Shown here: positions 54,808-63,417 of the stretch, piece after piece
Position numbering within the stretch: the stretch's first letter is position 1
Layout of the letters: each line of letters begins with the position of its first letter
Source of the DNA: Bacteroidales bacterium UBA5833
GTDB taxonomy: Bacteria; Bacteroidota; Bacteroidia; Bacteroidales; Lentimicrobiaceae
Assembly: GCA_002433025.1 (NCBI GenBank)
Contig: DJGZ01000083.1
Span: 56,525 to 120,524 of the forward strand
Length of the DNA stretch: 64,000 nt
Reading direction: 5' to 3'
Position numbers and translations under genes: made by a program
The notes under the pieces: model-generated
The model's database searches: none
What the model saw: only the letters and a program-made list of their open reading frames with translations
Told to the model about the DNA's origin: nothing

Positions 54808-55773
54808 TTGAAGACAGCAGATCAGATCAGGCAGATTGCACTACGGACCATTGCTGAAGAAGCGGCAGCCATCGGCCAGCTCGGCAATTACCTGACAGAT
54901 GATTTTATCCGCAGTGTTGAGTTAATCCTTGCCTGCACAGGCAGGGTAATCGTTACCGGAATCGGTAAGAGTGCCAACATCGGCGCCAAACTGGTAAGCA
55001 CTTTCAACAGCACGGGAACGCCGGCCAGCTTTATGCACGCAGCCGATGCGATCCACGGCGACCTGGGTATGATCAGGGCCGGGGATGTTATTATCTGCCT
55101 GTCGAAAAGCGGCGACACCCCTGAAATTAAGGTGCTGATCCCCTTGCTGAAGCTGATGGGCAACAAACTGATTGCCATAGTAGGCAACACGGAATCCTAC
55201 CTTGCCGGGAATGCGGATCTGGTAATCAACTCAACGGTCAGCCGCGAAGCATGCCCGAACAACCTGGCGCCTACCGCAAGCACCACCGCACAACTTGTAA
55301 TGGGCGACGCCCTTGCCGTAGCCTTGCTGGAATGCCGGGGATTCACCCGCCAGGATTTTGCCCGGTATCATCCCGGAGGCGCATTGGGCAAAAGGCTTTA
55401 CCTCAGGGTTGCCGACCTATACAAATACAATGAAAAGCCGGAGGTTCAGGCAGGCGACAATATGCGCGCCGTGCTGCTTGAGATCTCTTCGAAACGCCTG
55501 GGCGCCACCGCCGTCCTCATCGGATCAAAACTCGCCGGCATCATTACGGACGGAGACATCCGGCGCATGCTTCACCGCGAAACCCCGGTCGAAAACCTTA
55601 AAGCCGCCGATATCATGACCCGCGACCCGCTGACCGTCGACGCGGAAATCCTGGTCGCCGACGCCCTCGACATCATGAGGAAAAACAATATTACCCAGAT
55701 GCTTGTTATGGAAAACAATGAGTATGCCGGCGTTATTCACCTGCATGACATCCTGAAAGAAGGAATTATCTGA
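54808..55773 (+). CDS. kdsD: D-arabinose 5-phosphate isomerase (KpsF/GutQ family), TTG start
   Basis: Converts ribulose 5-phosphate to arabinose 5-phosphate, the first step to Kdo of lipopolysaccharide. The start is TTG at 54808 (giving MKTADQIRQIALRTI, 321 residues, close to E. coli KdsD at 328); no ATG is available at the family start. SIS domain at about 35-170 (VTGIGKSANIGAKLVSTF; SFMHAADAIHGDLGMI; CLSKSGDTPEI) and two CBS domains at about 200-320 (DGDIRRML, NITQMLVMENNEYAGVIHLHDIL). It heads a run of four rightward genes ending in lptB; this LPS context favours KdsD over GutQ. Confidence 0.93.
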   Translation: MKTADQIRQIALRTIAEEAAAIGQLGNYLTDDFIRSVELILACTGRVIVTGIGKSANIGAKLVSTFNSTGTPASFMHAADAIHGDLGMIRAGDVIICLSKSGDTPEIKVLIPLLKLMGNKLIAIVGNTESYLAGNADLVINSTVSREACPNNLAPTASTTAQLVMGDALAVALLECRGFTRQDFARYHPGGALGKRLYLRVADLYKYNEKPEVQAGDNMRAVLLEISSKRLGATAVLIGSKLAGIITDGDIRRMLHRETPVENLKAADIMTRDPLTVDAEILVADALDIMRKNNITQMLVMENNEYAGVIHLHDILKEGII

Positions 55774-55799
55774 CTCCGGCATCCCCCTAAACAAATAAC

Positions 55800-56150
55800 A
55801 TGATCATGGGAACACAATCTGATGCGTTTAACAGCTATCGCGAAAAGATGAACGAACGCCTGCTGGGCGCCGAAAACAATAAGGTGATCAAGCGGATTTT
55901 CAACGTTGACACCAATGCCTACCTCGAAGGGGAACTGCCGGTAAAAACCAAGGAAATGCTCGGCCTGGTCGCTTCCATGGTATTGCGTTGCGACGATTGC
56001 ATCAGGTATCACCTGATCAGATGCAATGAAAACGGAATGACCGAAGCTGAATTAATGGAGGTGATGGGGATAGCCAATCTGGTCGGCGGTACCATCGTAA
56101 TTCCTCATACAAGGCGTGCCCTTGAATTCTGGGACGATCTCAATGCCTGA
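55800..56150 (+). CDS. AhpD/carboxymuconolactone decarboxylase-family protein
   Basis: 116 residues. A small all-helical protein with the CMD/AhpD signature: Glu52 in KTKEMLGLVAS and the redox motif CDDCIRYH with Cys64, Cys67 and His71. Proteins with CxxC plus His act as alkyl-hydroperoxidase-type disulfide reductants (AhpD); others are of unknown role. The gene lies 26 nt after kdsD and 38 nt before the DUF5686 gene, so it is probably co-transcribed; a link to lipopolysaccharide synthesis is not obvious. An in-frame ATG at codon 3 is an alternative start. Confidence 0.88.
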   Translation: MIMGTQSDAFNSYREKMNERLLGAENNKVIKRIFNVDTNAYLEGELPVKTKEMLGLVASMVLRCDDCIRYHLIRCNENGMTEAELMEVMGIANLVGGTIVIPHTRRALEFWDDLNA

Positions 56151-56188
56151 ACTGCGATGACTGCCCTTTCTATCAGATATTGAAAACA

Positions 56189-58708
56189 ATGATGCATTCC
56201 CGGCTACAGCCCAGACTTCCCGGAATAAAATCCGGTCTTTTCGCGCCCCTGATCGCACTCATCCTCCTATTTTCCGGCACGTATGAGGCTAAGGCACAGA
56301 TAACCAAAATCAGGGGCAGGATAACCGATGCCGTTACCGGAGAAGCCCTTCCTTTTGTCAATGTGTATTTCAAAGGAACTACCAGCGGTTCAACCACCGA
56401 TGAGCAGGGATATTATTCGATAGAAACAAGGCAGGCCGCCGATTCGCTTGCCGCCTCTTCGGTCGGATACCATATCATGGTAAAACCGGTCGTTCGTAAC
56501 CGCTTCCAGGAGATTAACTTCAACCTGCAGCCTGACCAGATCAGCCTTTCGGAGGTCGTGATCAAAGCCGGCGAGAACCCGGCCGAAATCCTGCTGCGCA
56601 AAGTCATTGAAAACAAGCAGGTCAACAACAGGGAGAACCTTGAATACTACCAGTTTGAAGCATACACAAAAATAGGTTTTGATGCCAACAACCTTTCCGA
56701 AAAGTTTATGAACCGGAAGATATTAAAGCCTTTCGCCTTCATCTTTGATTATATTGACACATCTTCCTATAGCGGCAAGGCTTACCTGCCCGTGTTTCTA
56801 TCCGAATCGCTTTCCGATGTCTATTACAGAAACACGCCGCGAACAAGGCGGGAAGTGATCAAAGCATCGCGCGTTTCGGGCATCGATAATGCCAGCATTT
56901 CGCAACTGCTGGGCGATATGATTCAGCAGGTGAACATCTACGATAACTACATCACCCTTTTTCAGAAGAATTTCACAAGCCCGCTGGCCGGTTCTGCCTT
57001 GTTTTCATACAGGTATTATCTGGTTGACAGTGCAAACATCGACGGGCACTGGTGCTACAAAATGGCATTCAAGCCCAGGCGGAAACAGGAATTTACTTTT
57101 TACGGCGAAATATGGATCCACGACAGCACTTACGCCGTAAAACAATTTGAAATGCGCATCGCCGCGGACGCAAACATCAATTTCATCAACGACCTGGTGT
57201 TGGCCCAGGAATTTGAGCTGGTTGCCGGCCGGCACTGGATGCTGGCAAAAGACAAGCTGCTGGTGGATTTTAACATCACCCAAAGGGATTCGGCCCGCAA
57301 CATCGGCTTCTTCGGATCGAAAACCAGCTCGTACCGCGACTTTGTCATAAACCAGCCCAGGGAAAAGGCGTTCTACAGCACCCCCACCACCATCATGGTA
57401 GATCAGGCTGCCGGCATTAAAGATGATGCCTTCTGGGCTGACGCCCGCCACGAAGCGCTTACCCGGCGGGAGGATATGGTTTATCAGATGGTCGATACCC
57501 TGCGTTCGCTTCCCGTTTTCAAAACCTGGGTCGACATTGTGCAGATGGTCACCACCGGCTATTACGTTCACGGTAATATGGAATGGGGGCCTTACATGTC
57601 AACTTACAGTTACAATCAGCTTGAGGGCCATCGTTTCAGGCTCAGCGGAAGGACCAGCAACCATTTCAGCACAAATCTGATGCTGGAGGGTTACACCGCT
57701 TACGGGTTGTCGGACCAGCAGATCAAGTACAGCGGAGGATTTAAATACATGATTGATAAAAATCCGAGGCGTGTGGTGAGCGGTTCCGTCAAATACGATG
57801 TGGAACAACTCGGGCAGAGCCAGAACGCCTTCCGCGAAGACTTCCTGCTGGCCTCCCTTTTCAGGAGAAATCCGGCCGACAAGCTATCTATGGTTCATCA
57901 GTACAAGGGATACTATGAGCACGAATGGTTCACCGGATTGTCCAATACGTTTACGTTCACCCAGCGGAGCCTGTGGAGTTCGGGACGCGTTCCTTTCACC
58001 ATTCATTGCAATAACGGCGATTGCCTTAAACAAACGGATGTGATCAGAACTTCCGAGATCAGCATCAACACCCGTTTTGCCATGCACGAAAAAGTGGTGA
58101 TGGGCGAGTTTGAGCGCGTCAGTCTCGGCGGGAAATATCCGGTTCTTGAAATCAATTACACCTATGGCATTCCCGGCTTGTTCAGCGGGGATTATGAATA
58201 CCACCGGCTTCAGCTTTCGCTGCGCCACTGGTTCAATATTCTTTCGCTGGGCTGGTCGAAATACAATATTGAAGCAGGCAAAATATGGGGGAAAGTCCCC
58301 TACCCACTGCTGAAGATACATCCGGGGAACGAGACTTATGTGTATGACGAGTCGGCATTTAACCTGATGAACTATTATGAATTCATCAGCGATCAGTATG
58401 TCAGTTTTTACTACACCCACCATTTTGTCGGTGCATTCTTCAATAAAATCCCTGTATTCCGGAAACTCAAATGGCGTGAGGTGGCCCAGGTAAAGGGGGT
58501 AATCGGCAATGCTACCAAAGAGAATCTTGCCTTCTCGGCCTTGCCGGCTGGCACTTACACCACCTGGAAACCCTATGTTGAGGCAGGCCTGGGCATCGAA
58601 AATATCTTTCGCATTTTCAGGGTGGATGCCGTGTGGCGACTTAGTTACTATGACCATACCGATATCAGCAAATTCGGCGTTATGGTATCCATGCAGTTTG
58701 ATTTCTGA
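56189..58708 (+). CDS. DUF5686 outer-membrane protein with carboxypeptidase-regulatory-like plug domain
   Basis: 839 residues from ATG 56189; a TTG three codons upstream is also in frame. Signal sequence about 1-37 (ends EAKAQ). A CarboxypepD-regulatory-like Ig domain (about 40-125; IRGRITDAVTGEALPFVNVY; TTDEQGYYSIET) leads into DUF5686, a long beta-rich domain that resembles a surface-exposed or outer-membrane barrel protein (PAEILLRKVIENKQVNN; FSYRYYLVD; SLRHWFNILSLGWSKYNIEAG), ending in an aromatic residue (MVSMQFDF). The function of the family is unknown to me. Position between kdsD and lptB suggests an envelope role. Confidence 0.88.
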   Translation: MMHSRLQPRLPGIKSGLFAPLIALILLFSGTYEAKAQITKIRGRITDAVTGEALPFVNVYFKGTTSGSTTDEQGYYSIETRQAADSLAASSVGYHIMVKPVVRNRFQEINFNLQPDQISLSEVVIKAGENPAEILLRKVIENKQVNNRENLEYYQFEAYTKIGFDANNLSEKFMNRKILKPFAFIFDYIDTSSYSGKAYLPVFLSESLSDVYYRNTPRTRREVIKASRVSGIDNASISQLLGDMIQQVNIYDNYITLFQKNFTSPLAGSALFSYRYYLVDSANIDGHWCYKMAFKPRRKQEFTFYGEIWIHDSTYAVKQFEMRIAADANINFINDLVLAQEFELVAGRHWMLAKDKLLVDFNITQRDSARNIGFFGSKTSSYRDFVINQPREKAFYSTPTTIMVDQAAGIKDDAFWADARHEALTRREDMVYQMVDTLRSLPVFKTWVDIVQMVTTGYYVHGNMEWGPYMSTYSYNQLEGHRFRLSGRTSNHFSTNLMLEGYTAYGLSDQQIKYSGGFKYMIDKNPRRVVSGSVKYDVEQLGQSQNAFREDFLLASLFRRNPADKLSMVHQYKGYYEHEWFTGLSNTFTFTQRSLWSSGRVPFTIHCNNGDCLKQTDVIRTSEISINTRFAMHEKVVMGEFERVSLGGKYPVLEINYTYGIPGLFSGDYEYHRLQLSLRHWFNILSLGWSKYNIEAGKIWGKVPYPLLKIHPGNETYVYDESAFNLMNYYEFISDQYVSFYYTHHFVGAFFNKIPVFRKLKWREVAQVKGVIGNATKENLAFSALPAGTYTTWKPYVEAGLGIENIFRIFRVDAVWRLSYYDHTDISKFGVMVSMQFDF

Positions 58709-58715
58709 AATTACC

Positions 58716-58723
58716 TACTTTTG
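58716..58723 (+). promoter_or_regulatory. -7 box for lptB
   Basis: TACTTTTG, exact TAnnTTTG, 21 nt before the lptB ATG, beginning 8 nt after the DUF5686 stop. lptB may therefore be expressed independently as well as by read-through. Confidence 0.5.
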
Positions 58724-58743
58724 ATGCACCATTTCATTTCCCT

Positions 58744-59469
58744 ATGATCCTGAGAACCGAAAACCTGGTAAAAAAATACCGCAGCAGAACCGTTGTCAAT
58801 AATGTATCCGTGCAGGTAGAGCAAGGGGAGATCGTCGGGCTGCTCGGGCCCAACGGCGCGGGAAAAACCACATCCTTTTACATGATCGTGGGCCTGATCA
58901 AACCATTCTCGGGGAAAGTATTTCTGGAAGATACCGAAATCACCGATATGCCCATGTATAAGCGCGCGCAGCAGGGTATTGGTTACCTTGCGCAGGAAGC
59001 TTCTGTGTTCAGGCATCTGAGTGTCGAAGACAATATTGCCGCCGTGCTCGAATTCACTTCGCTGAGTAAATCCGCCCGGAAAGAAAGGCTGGAATCCCTG
59101 ATTTCGGAATTCGGACTGAACCATGTAAGAAAGAGCCATGGCATACAGCTATCGGGCGGAGAACGCCGCCGCACCGAAATCGCGCGGGCACTGGCCGTTG
59201 ACCCGAAGTTTATCCTGCTCGACGAACCCTTTGCAGGCGTTGACCCCATCGCGGTGGAAGACATTCAGCAGATCGTTTCCAAACTCAGGGAGAAAAATAT
59301 CGGAATCCTTATCACCGACCACAACGTGCATGAGACCCTGTCCATTACCGACCGGGCGTATCTGCTGTTCGAAGGATCGGTGCTTAAATCGGGTTCAGCC
59401 GAAGAGCTGGCTGCCGACGAACAGGTCAGGAATGTGTATCTCGGTAAAAATTTCGAATTAAGAAGGTAA
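58744..59469 (+). CDS. lptB: LPS export ABC transporter ATP-binding protein
   Basis: 241 residues, typical LptB length. Walker A LGPNGAGKTT (34-43), Q-loop GYLAQEASVFRHLSV, signature LSGGERRR (136-143), Walker B FILLDEPFAGVDP with Asp160 and Glu161, and the switch His in TDHNVHETL. LptB powers the LptBFGC complex that extracts lipopolysaccharide from the inner membrane. Consistent with the upstream kdsD gene in the same run. No lptA, lptC or lptFG gene is in the window. Confidence 0.96.
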   Translation: MILRTENLVKKYRSRTVVNNVSVQVEQGEIVGLLGPNGAGKTTSFYMIVGLIKPFSGKVFLEDTEITDMPMYKRAQQGIGYLAQEASVFRHLSVEDNIAAVLEFTSLSKSARKERLESLISEFGLNHVRKSHGIQLSGGERRRTEIARALAVDPKFILLDEPFAGVDPIAVEDIQQIVSKLREKNIGILITDHNVHETLSITDRAYLLFEGSVLKSGSAEELAADEQVRNVYLGKNFELRR

Positions 59470-59549
59470 ACAAGCCTTTACAAGCATGAAAGCTGTTTCA
59501 TGATCAGAAATGCCGGAAATTGCTTTCTGAAATTGAGCTGAGAAAGCTG

Positions 59550-59729
59550 CCACTAAATCACGAAGGCACAAAATCCCACAGAAAAGGCTTATAATTAAAA
59601 CATACGACCCCGCCGGGGTGGAAGATTCTCCCGGATATGTCCTTTCTATACACATATGACCCCGCTGGGGTCATAAATCCTTAATCCGAACCAGGATCAA
59701 GACTCCGGAGGAGTCATATGTTTATAGAA
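59550..59729. repeat. Tandem non-coding repeat, copy A
   Basis: First of two copies with a 200-nt period. Landmarks: CCACTAAATCAC (59550), AAAACATACGACCCCGCC (59598), TTTCTATACACAT (59643), ATCCGAACCA, ACTCCGGAGGAGTCATATG (59702-59720), TATAGAA. It includes short internal palindromes (GACCCCGC-TGGGGTC and GACTCCGGAGGAGTC). Confidence 0.85.
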
Positions 59730-59749
59730 GTGATTCAGTTATAATACTA

Positions 59750-59927
59750 CCACTAAATCACAATGGCAAAGATCCCTCAGGTAAGGCCTGTCATTAAAAC
59801 ATACGACCCCGCCAGGGGCGATGATTCTCTTTGCGATGTCTTTCTATACACATGCGACCAAGATGGGATCATAAATCTCTATCCGAACCAAAACACTAAC
59901 TCCGGAGGAGCCATATGTCTATAGAAA
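59750..59927. repeat. Tandem non-coding repeat, copy B
   Basis: Second copy, with the same landmarks in the same order: CCACTAAATCAC (59750), AAAACATACGACCCCGCC (59797), TTTCTATACACAT, ATCCGAACCA, ACTCCGGAGGAGCCATATG, TATAGAA. The palindrome GACCCCGCTGGGGTC of copy A has decayed here to GACCAAGATGGGATC, so the copies have diverged. The stretch 59470-59948 contains no gene. Confidence 0.85.
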
Positions 59928-59948
59928 AATTGCAGCAAACAACCCCGC

Positions 59949-61337
59949 TTACGACCTGTCCATGCCCTGAATCCTGCTGATCAGCCTGTTGATTTCCCCG
60001 GCTTTTGTGGCCTTTCCGCTCTGCTGCATAAAGGTGCTTACCTCTGCAAGCCGTTCAATATCCACCTGTTCCGCCTGCCCGGTATCCTCAAGGAAAAGAT
60101 AGAAGTCATAGGCTTCTTCGCAACCCTTCTCCAATGCAAGGCCTGCCATGGCACGGGTGATGTCTTCAACCGGATAATTGTGGATAATGGATTCTATCTG
60201 ACTTACCAGCTCATGATTGATCCTGGTGCTGGTATTGTTTAGCACGATGATGGTGTTACGGCTCTCCGGGTAACGGTGGAAATTCGACCTGAAGCCTTCC
60301 CATACTCCGTTGTGATAGACTACTTTCTCTTTGTTATACGTCCTCAGGCGGAAACCATAGCCATAAGGTATTTCTTTCCCCGACAGGCTGCGCACAGGTG
60401 AAAAAGCCTCATCAAGCAGCCCGCTGCTGATGGGGAAGCCTGAATAGAGCGCCTGATCCCAGATATACAGATCTTCCAGGGTTGAACACACCCCTTTGTC
60501 GCCCACGGGCCCGTTGGATTTCGACTCCTGTATCCGCAGATAACCGCTTTTCAACGCCCTGAAACCATCAATGTGCCTCTTTACCAGGTTTGAATCGGCT
60601 GAACTGTAAACATAAGTATTCTTCATGCCAAGCGGGATGAACACCCTGCGCTGCAGAAACTCATTCAGGCTCATCCCCGTTATCCGCTCCACCAGCGCGG
60701 CAAGTACCACGTATCCGGTATTGGAATAATCATACCTGCTGCCCGGCTTAAAAAATGCCGGCAATCTGTAACGTTCAAGCATGGCAATAACATCTTCGGT
60801 GTCGGGCGGGTAATTCTTACTCCAGTATTTATCGATCAGGTACATGTAATTGGGCAGACCGCCGGTGTGGTGCAGCAGGTGAGAGATGCGCACCCCGGGA
60901 TAGGGCAACTCGGGAATATAATCCGCCACCTTGTCGTCGAAGTCAAGACGGCCGTCGGATTTGAGCAACATCACCGCGGCGGCGGTAAACTGCTTGCTGA
61001 CGGAAGCCAGTTGGTAAACGGAAGCCGAACTGACCGGCTCTTTCCGCAGCGGGTCGGCATAGCCCGAAGCGCGCTCAAATACCTTGTAACCACTGATGGC
61101 TACCAGCACATTGCCATTGAAACCTTTAACCGATGTATAAACGTTGAGGAGGGAATCAAGCCGCCGAATCCTGTCGGCAGAAAGTATTTTATTCAGCTCC
61201 AGCTCTTCCTGGCTAGTCAGTATTTCTGATTCGTCGAAGCTCGTTCCTGAAGTGAGACTGTCGTTTCCTGCAAAAAACAGGGTGAACATCAGGGTCAGAA
61301 TCAGCCGGGGCAGATGTTTCATGCGCATTAATATCAT
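59949..61337 (-). CDS. Exported serine hydrolase of the class C beta-lactamase/DD-peptidase fold
   Basis: 462 residues from ATG 61337 (ATGs at codons 4 and 6 are alternatives; the sixth gives the cleanest signal peptide, MKHLPRLILTLMFTLFFAG). The PF00144-type catalytic motifs are SxxK at Ser112-Lys115 (ASVSKQF), YSN at 204-206 (YDYSNTGY), and a late HNG (VVYHNGVWEGF) in place of KTG. LLHHTGGLPNY is a further family hallmark. Such proteins include esterases and D-Ala peptidases; a true beta-lactamase is unlikely on sequence alone. The C-terminal about 70 residues form a helical appendage. It has its own -7 box. Confidence 0.9.
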   Translation of the reverse strand: MILMRMKHLPRLILTLMFTLFFAGNDSLTSGTSFDESEILTSQEELELNKILSADRIRRLDSLLNVYTSVKGFNGNVLVAISGYKVFERASGYADPLRKEPVSSASVYQLASVSKQFTAAAVMLLKSDGRLDFDDKVADYIPELPYPGVRISHLLHHTGGLPNYMYLIDKYWSKNYPPDTEDVIAMLERYRLPAFFKPGSRYDYSNTGYVVLAALVERITGMSLNEFLQRRVFIPLGMKNTYVYSSADSNLVKRHIDGFRALKSGYLRIQESKSNGPVGDKGVCSTLEDLYIWDQALYSGFPISSGLLDEAFSPVRSLSGKEIPYGYGFRLRTYNKEKVVYHNGVWEGFRSNFHRYPESRNTIIVLNNTSTRINHELVSQIESIIHNYPVEDITRAMAGLALEKGCEEAYDFYLFLEDTGQAEQVDIERLAEVSTFMQQSGKATKAGEINRLISRIQGMDRS

Positions 61338-61364
61338 TTAGTCGTTAGTCGGGAAGGCAGATCG

Positions 61365-61372
61365 CAAAAATA
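61365..61372 (-). promoter_or_regulatory. -7 box for the serine hydrolase gene
   Basis: TATTTTTG on the minus strand, exact TAnnTTTG, in the 63-nt gap after pssA and 28 nt before ATG 61337. Confidence 0.45.
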
Positions 61373-61400
61373 TATTTAATTTTTTAAAATCAACATTTTT

Positions 61401-62141
61401 TTAGTTTTTTTCACCCTCCGTAAACAGGGAAATCATGATATACATCACGATGATCAGCGGAATACCTCCGAAGCGAAAAAAAACCAGCAACAACACACTG
61501 AGCAGTAAAAAAAGATACCTGGTCTTGTTTTGAGAAACCCCGAATCCCCTGCTGAACTTCAATGCAAACATGGGTATATCCGACACCAGCAGCCAGCAAC
61601 TCAGGGGGATCAGCAGCAGCTGAACCCACAGATTGCCGGCAAACAAAGAAATTACGCCGGCATCAAACAAGGGCGCTTCACCGGCAATCAGCGAGAGGGA
61701 CACGATAAAAATCGCATTGGCCGGCGTGGGCAGGCCCCGGAACGAATCCGTCTGACGGGTATCGAGGTTGAAAAAAGCCAGGCGGTAGGCCGAAAAAGCG
61801 CCGATCAGCAATGCAAAATAGGGGATCAGGCCTGTAACTACTTCCGCTTGCCCGAGTCCCGGGTTGTTCCGCAAAAGCATAAACAGGAACAGGGCCGGCA
61901 CCAGCCCGAACGAAACCACATCCGCCAGGGAATCCAGCTCCTTGCCGATGGCTGACTTCACTTTCAGCAAACGGGCGAGGAAGCCGTCGAAAAAATCGAA
62001 AATGGCCGCCAGCCCAACCAGTATGGCAGCGAACAGGGTTTCGCCCGACAGCACCATGATCACGGATACGGAACCGCTCAGGAGGTTCAGCAGGGTCACC
62101 ATGTTGGGGATCTGCGAAATGATTGGTCTGTTATTTTTCAA
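61401..62141 (-). CDS. pssA: CDP-diacylglycerol--serine O-phosphatidyltransferase, TTG start
   Basis: 246-residue integral membrane enzyme that makes phosphatidylserine, the precursor of phosphatidylethanolamine. The CDP-alcohol phosphotransferase motif is complete: Asp49, Asp52-Gly53, Ala56-Arg57, Gly66, Asp70 and Asp74 (DFFDGFLAR ... GKELDSLAD). About seven hydrophobic helices follow. The start is TTG at 62141 (MKNNRPIISQIPNMVTLLN); a -7 box at 62158-62165 sits just upstream and leaves no room for an earlier start. phosphatidylserine decarboxylase (psd) is not adjacent in this window. Confidence 0.94.
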   Translation of the reverse strand: MKNNRPIISQIPNMVTLLNLLSGSVSVIMVLSGETLFAAILVGLAAIFDFFDGFLARLLKVKSAIGKELDSLADVVSFGLVPALFLFMLLRNNPGLGQAEVVTGLIPYFALLIGAFSAYRLAFFNLDTRQTDSFRGLPTPANAIFIVSLSLIAGEAPLFDAGVISLFAGNLWVQLLLIPLSCWLLVSDIPMFALKFSRGFGVSQNKTRYLFLLLSVLLLVFFRFGGIPLIIVMYIMISLFTEGEKN

Positions 62142-62157
62142 GGCGGTGTATTTTTTT

Positions 62158-62165
62158 CAAATTTA
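62158..62165 (-). promoter_or_regulatory. -7 box for pssA
   Basis: TAAATTTG on the minus strand, exact TAnnTTTG, 17 nt before the TTG start; supports the non-ATG start. Confidence 0.55.
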
Positions 62166-62674
62166 AGCCATAGAAACCATTGTTCTGGCAACCTGCTTTG
62201 CTTTTCTTTCAACTGCCCGCTGTTCATAATTCAGTAAGGCTGATGCAGGCCAATGAAACTGACTGATAAAGAGCAGAAAAAACGGTGAAGGATAATACCC
62301 TCAGACTACTCCGGTAATGTATAAACCGCAACTATTCCTTGACATTGAGAAAATTGTAAGCCAACAAAGCTCAATTCCGGTCGCTCCGGCCGCGCTGGAA
62401 CTAAAGGTTGGGCTGAAAATCCGCACCTTAAATAAAACGTTAATCCCTGAGTTTCATTTTAGCTCCCCGGAAGGTGGGTGTTAATTTCTATATTGCTTTG
62501 AAAACATTACTTTTTTAGAGTTTTGGAGTTTTTGTGGCAAAATAAACAAACCATAGATTTTACGAACAACCATTTTCACGCTTCAGTTGATTAACTTTTT
62601 ATCAACTTTACTGTTATAGCCTTAAACAATGTCCCTGAAAAGGGTGTGTCGGATATAAAAATCAGAAAAGGAAT
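62166..62674. other. Long intergenic region between pssA and the hypothetical pair
   Basis: About 510 nt with no coding potential. It contains a GC-rich patch near 62378-62400 (TCCGGTCGCTCCGGCCGCG, partly self-complementary) and the word TTTGTGGCAAA (62531-62541), shared with the element at 36986-37060. No exact -7 box is seen before ATG 62675, so the promoter of the hypothetical pair is unclear. Confidence 0.5.
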
Positions 62675-63403
62675 ATGGAAAATAAGAAATTGGTTGAATC
62701 TCTGGGATTTGTAATCAAAAAGGAAAAGGTTGCCAGCCTGGCTTCCGATTACAGGTTTAACGAACTGATACTTGAAGACCTGGATCCGTTTCCGGGGTTT
62801 TACGATCATTATCATATTCCCGTCAATGAAAAGGAGCAGAAACCAAGGTCTGTATTTGCCGTAATGAAGACCAGGGGGCTGGACGAAATGGATGATTTTA
62901 TCCGTACCACCGTACAGATCAAAAAAGCTTCAGGGCTGAAGTTCGACGCGGTAATGGGATGGCTGGAGTATCAGAACAGCACTACGGGCTGCATCCGCAT
63001 CAATATGGAAGATTACGCGGAACTGCCGTCGATCATCGGGCATTACAGCAAAAGCGGCATTGACTTTCTGGCCAACCGGGTTGTAAAGCCTTACATCAGT
63101 CTGATAACCGTCAGAAAATACATGATTCTCGAAGAAATCGCCACCCGCATTTACCATGACACGGAAATGGCCGATACCTATTACATCATGGTTGACAAGT
63201 ACTTGCCCTGGCCGAAATTTGAGGAGATCAGCATTTCGATCCGCAACAACTGGGACCACAAGGTTTACGACGCTGCCCAGGCAGGCATCTACTGCAAAAA
63301 AGGCGTGGTTGAAATGGTCCGTATCTTCGACCGGAAAGCTTCCCTGAACCGCCTGGAGTACCTGAGGGACAAATATGATATTGAACTGAACCGTAACCAG
63401 TAA
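62675..63403 (+). CDS. Hypothetical cytoplasmic protein, first gene of a two-gene operon
   Basis: 242 residues; I do not recognise a family. No signal peptide or membrane segment. The composition is balanced, with many charged and aromatic residues, and predicted alpha/beta character. Noticeable segments are EDLDPFPGFYDHYHIPV (about 30-46), FDAVMGWLEYQNSTTGCIR (about 90-108), KYMILEEIATRIYHD and YYIMVDKYLPWPKF. AAAGGAAT precedes the ATG by a few bases, a purine-rich ribosome site that is unusual in this window and supports this start. The 84-residue gene follows 14 nt downstream. Codon use resembles the neighbours, so it is probably a resident gene. Confidence 0.72.
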   Translation: MENKKLVESLGFVIKKEKVASLASDYRFNELILEDLDPFPGFYDHYHIPVNEKEQKPRSVFAVMKTRGLDEMDDFIRTTVQIKKASGLKFDAVMGWLEYQNSTTGCIRINMEDYAELPSIIGHYSKSGIDFLANRVVKPYISLITVRKYMILEEIATRIYHDTEMADTYYIMVDKYLPWPKFEEISISIRNNWDHKVYDAAQAGIYCKKGVVEMVRIFDRKASLNRLEYLRDKYDIELNRNQ

Positions 63404-63417
63404 ACCAGCATAGGGTC

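Noticed and set aside
59550..59927. CRISPR-like array
   Set aside because: Only two copies, 180 nt long, with no short repeats of 25-40 nt, no spacers and no cas genes nearby.
59949..61337. Antibiotic-resistance beta-lactamase
   Set aside because: The fold and the SxxK and YSN motifs are shared by many esterases and peptidases; the KTG box is replaced by HNG and nothing in the context suggests resistance.
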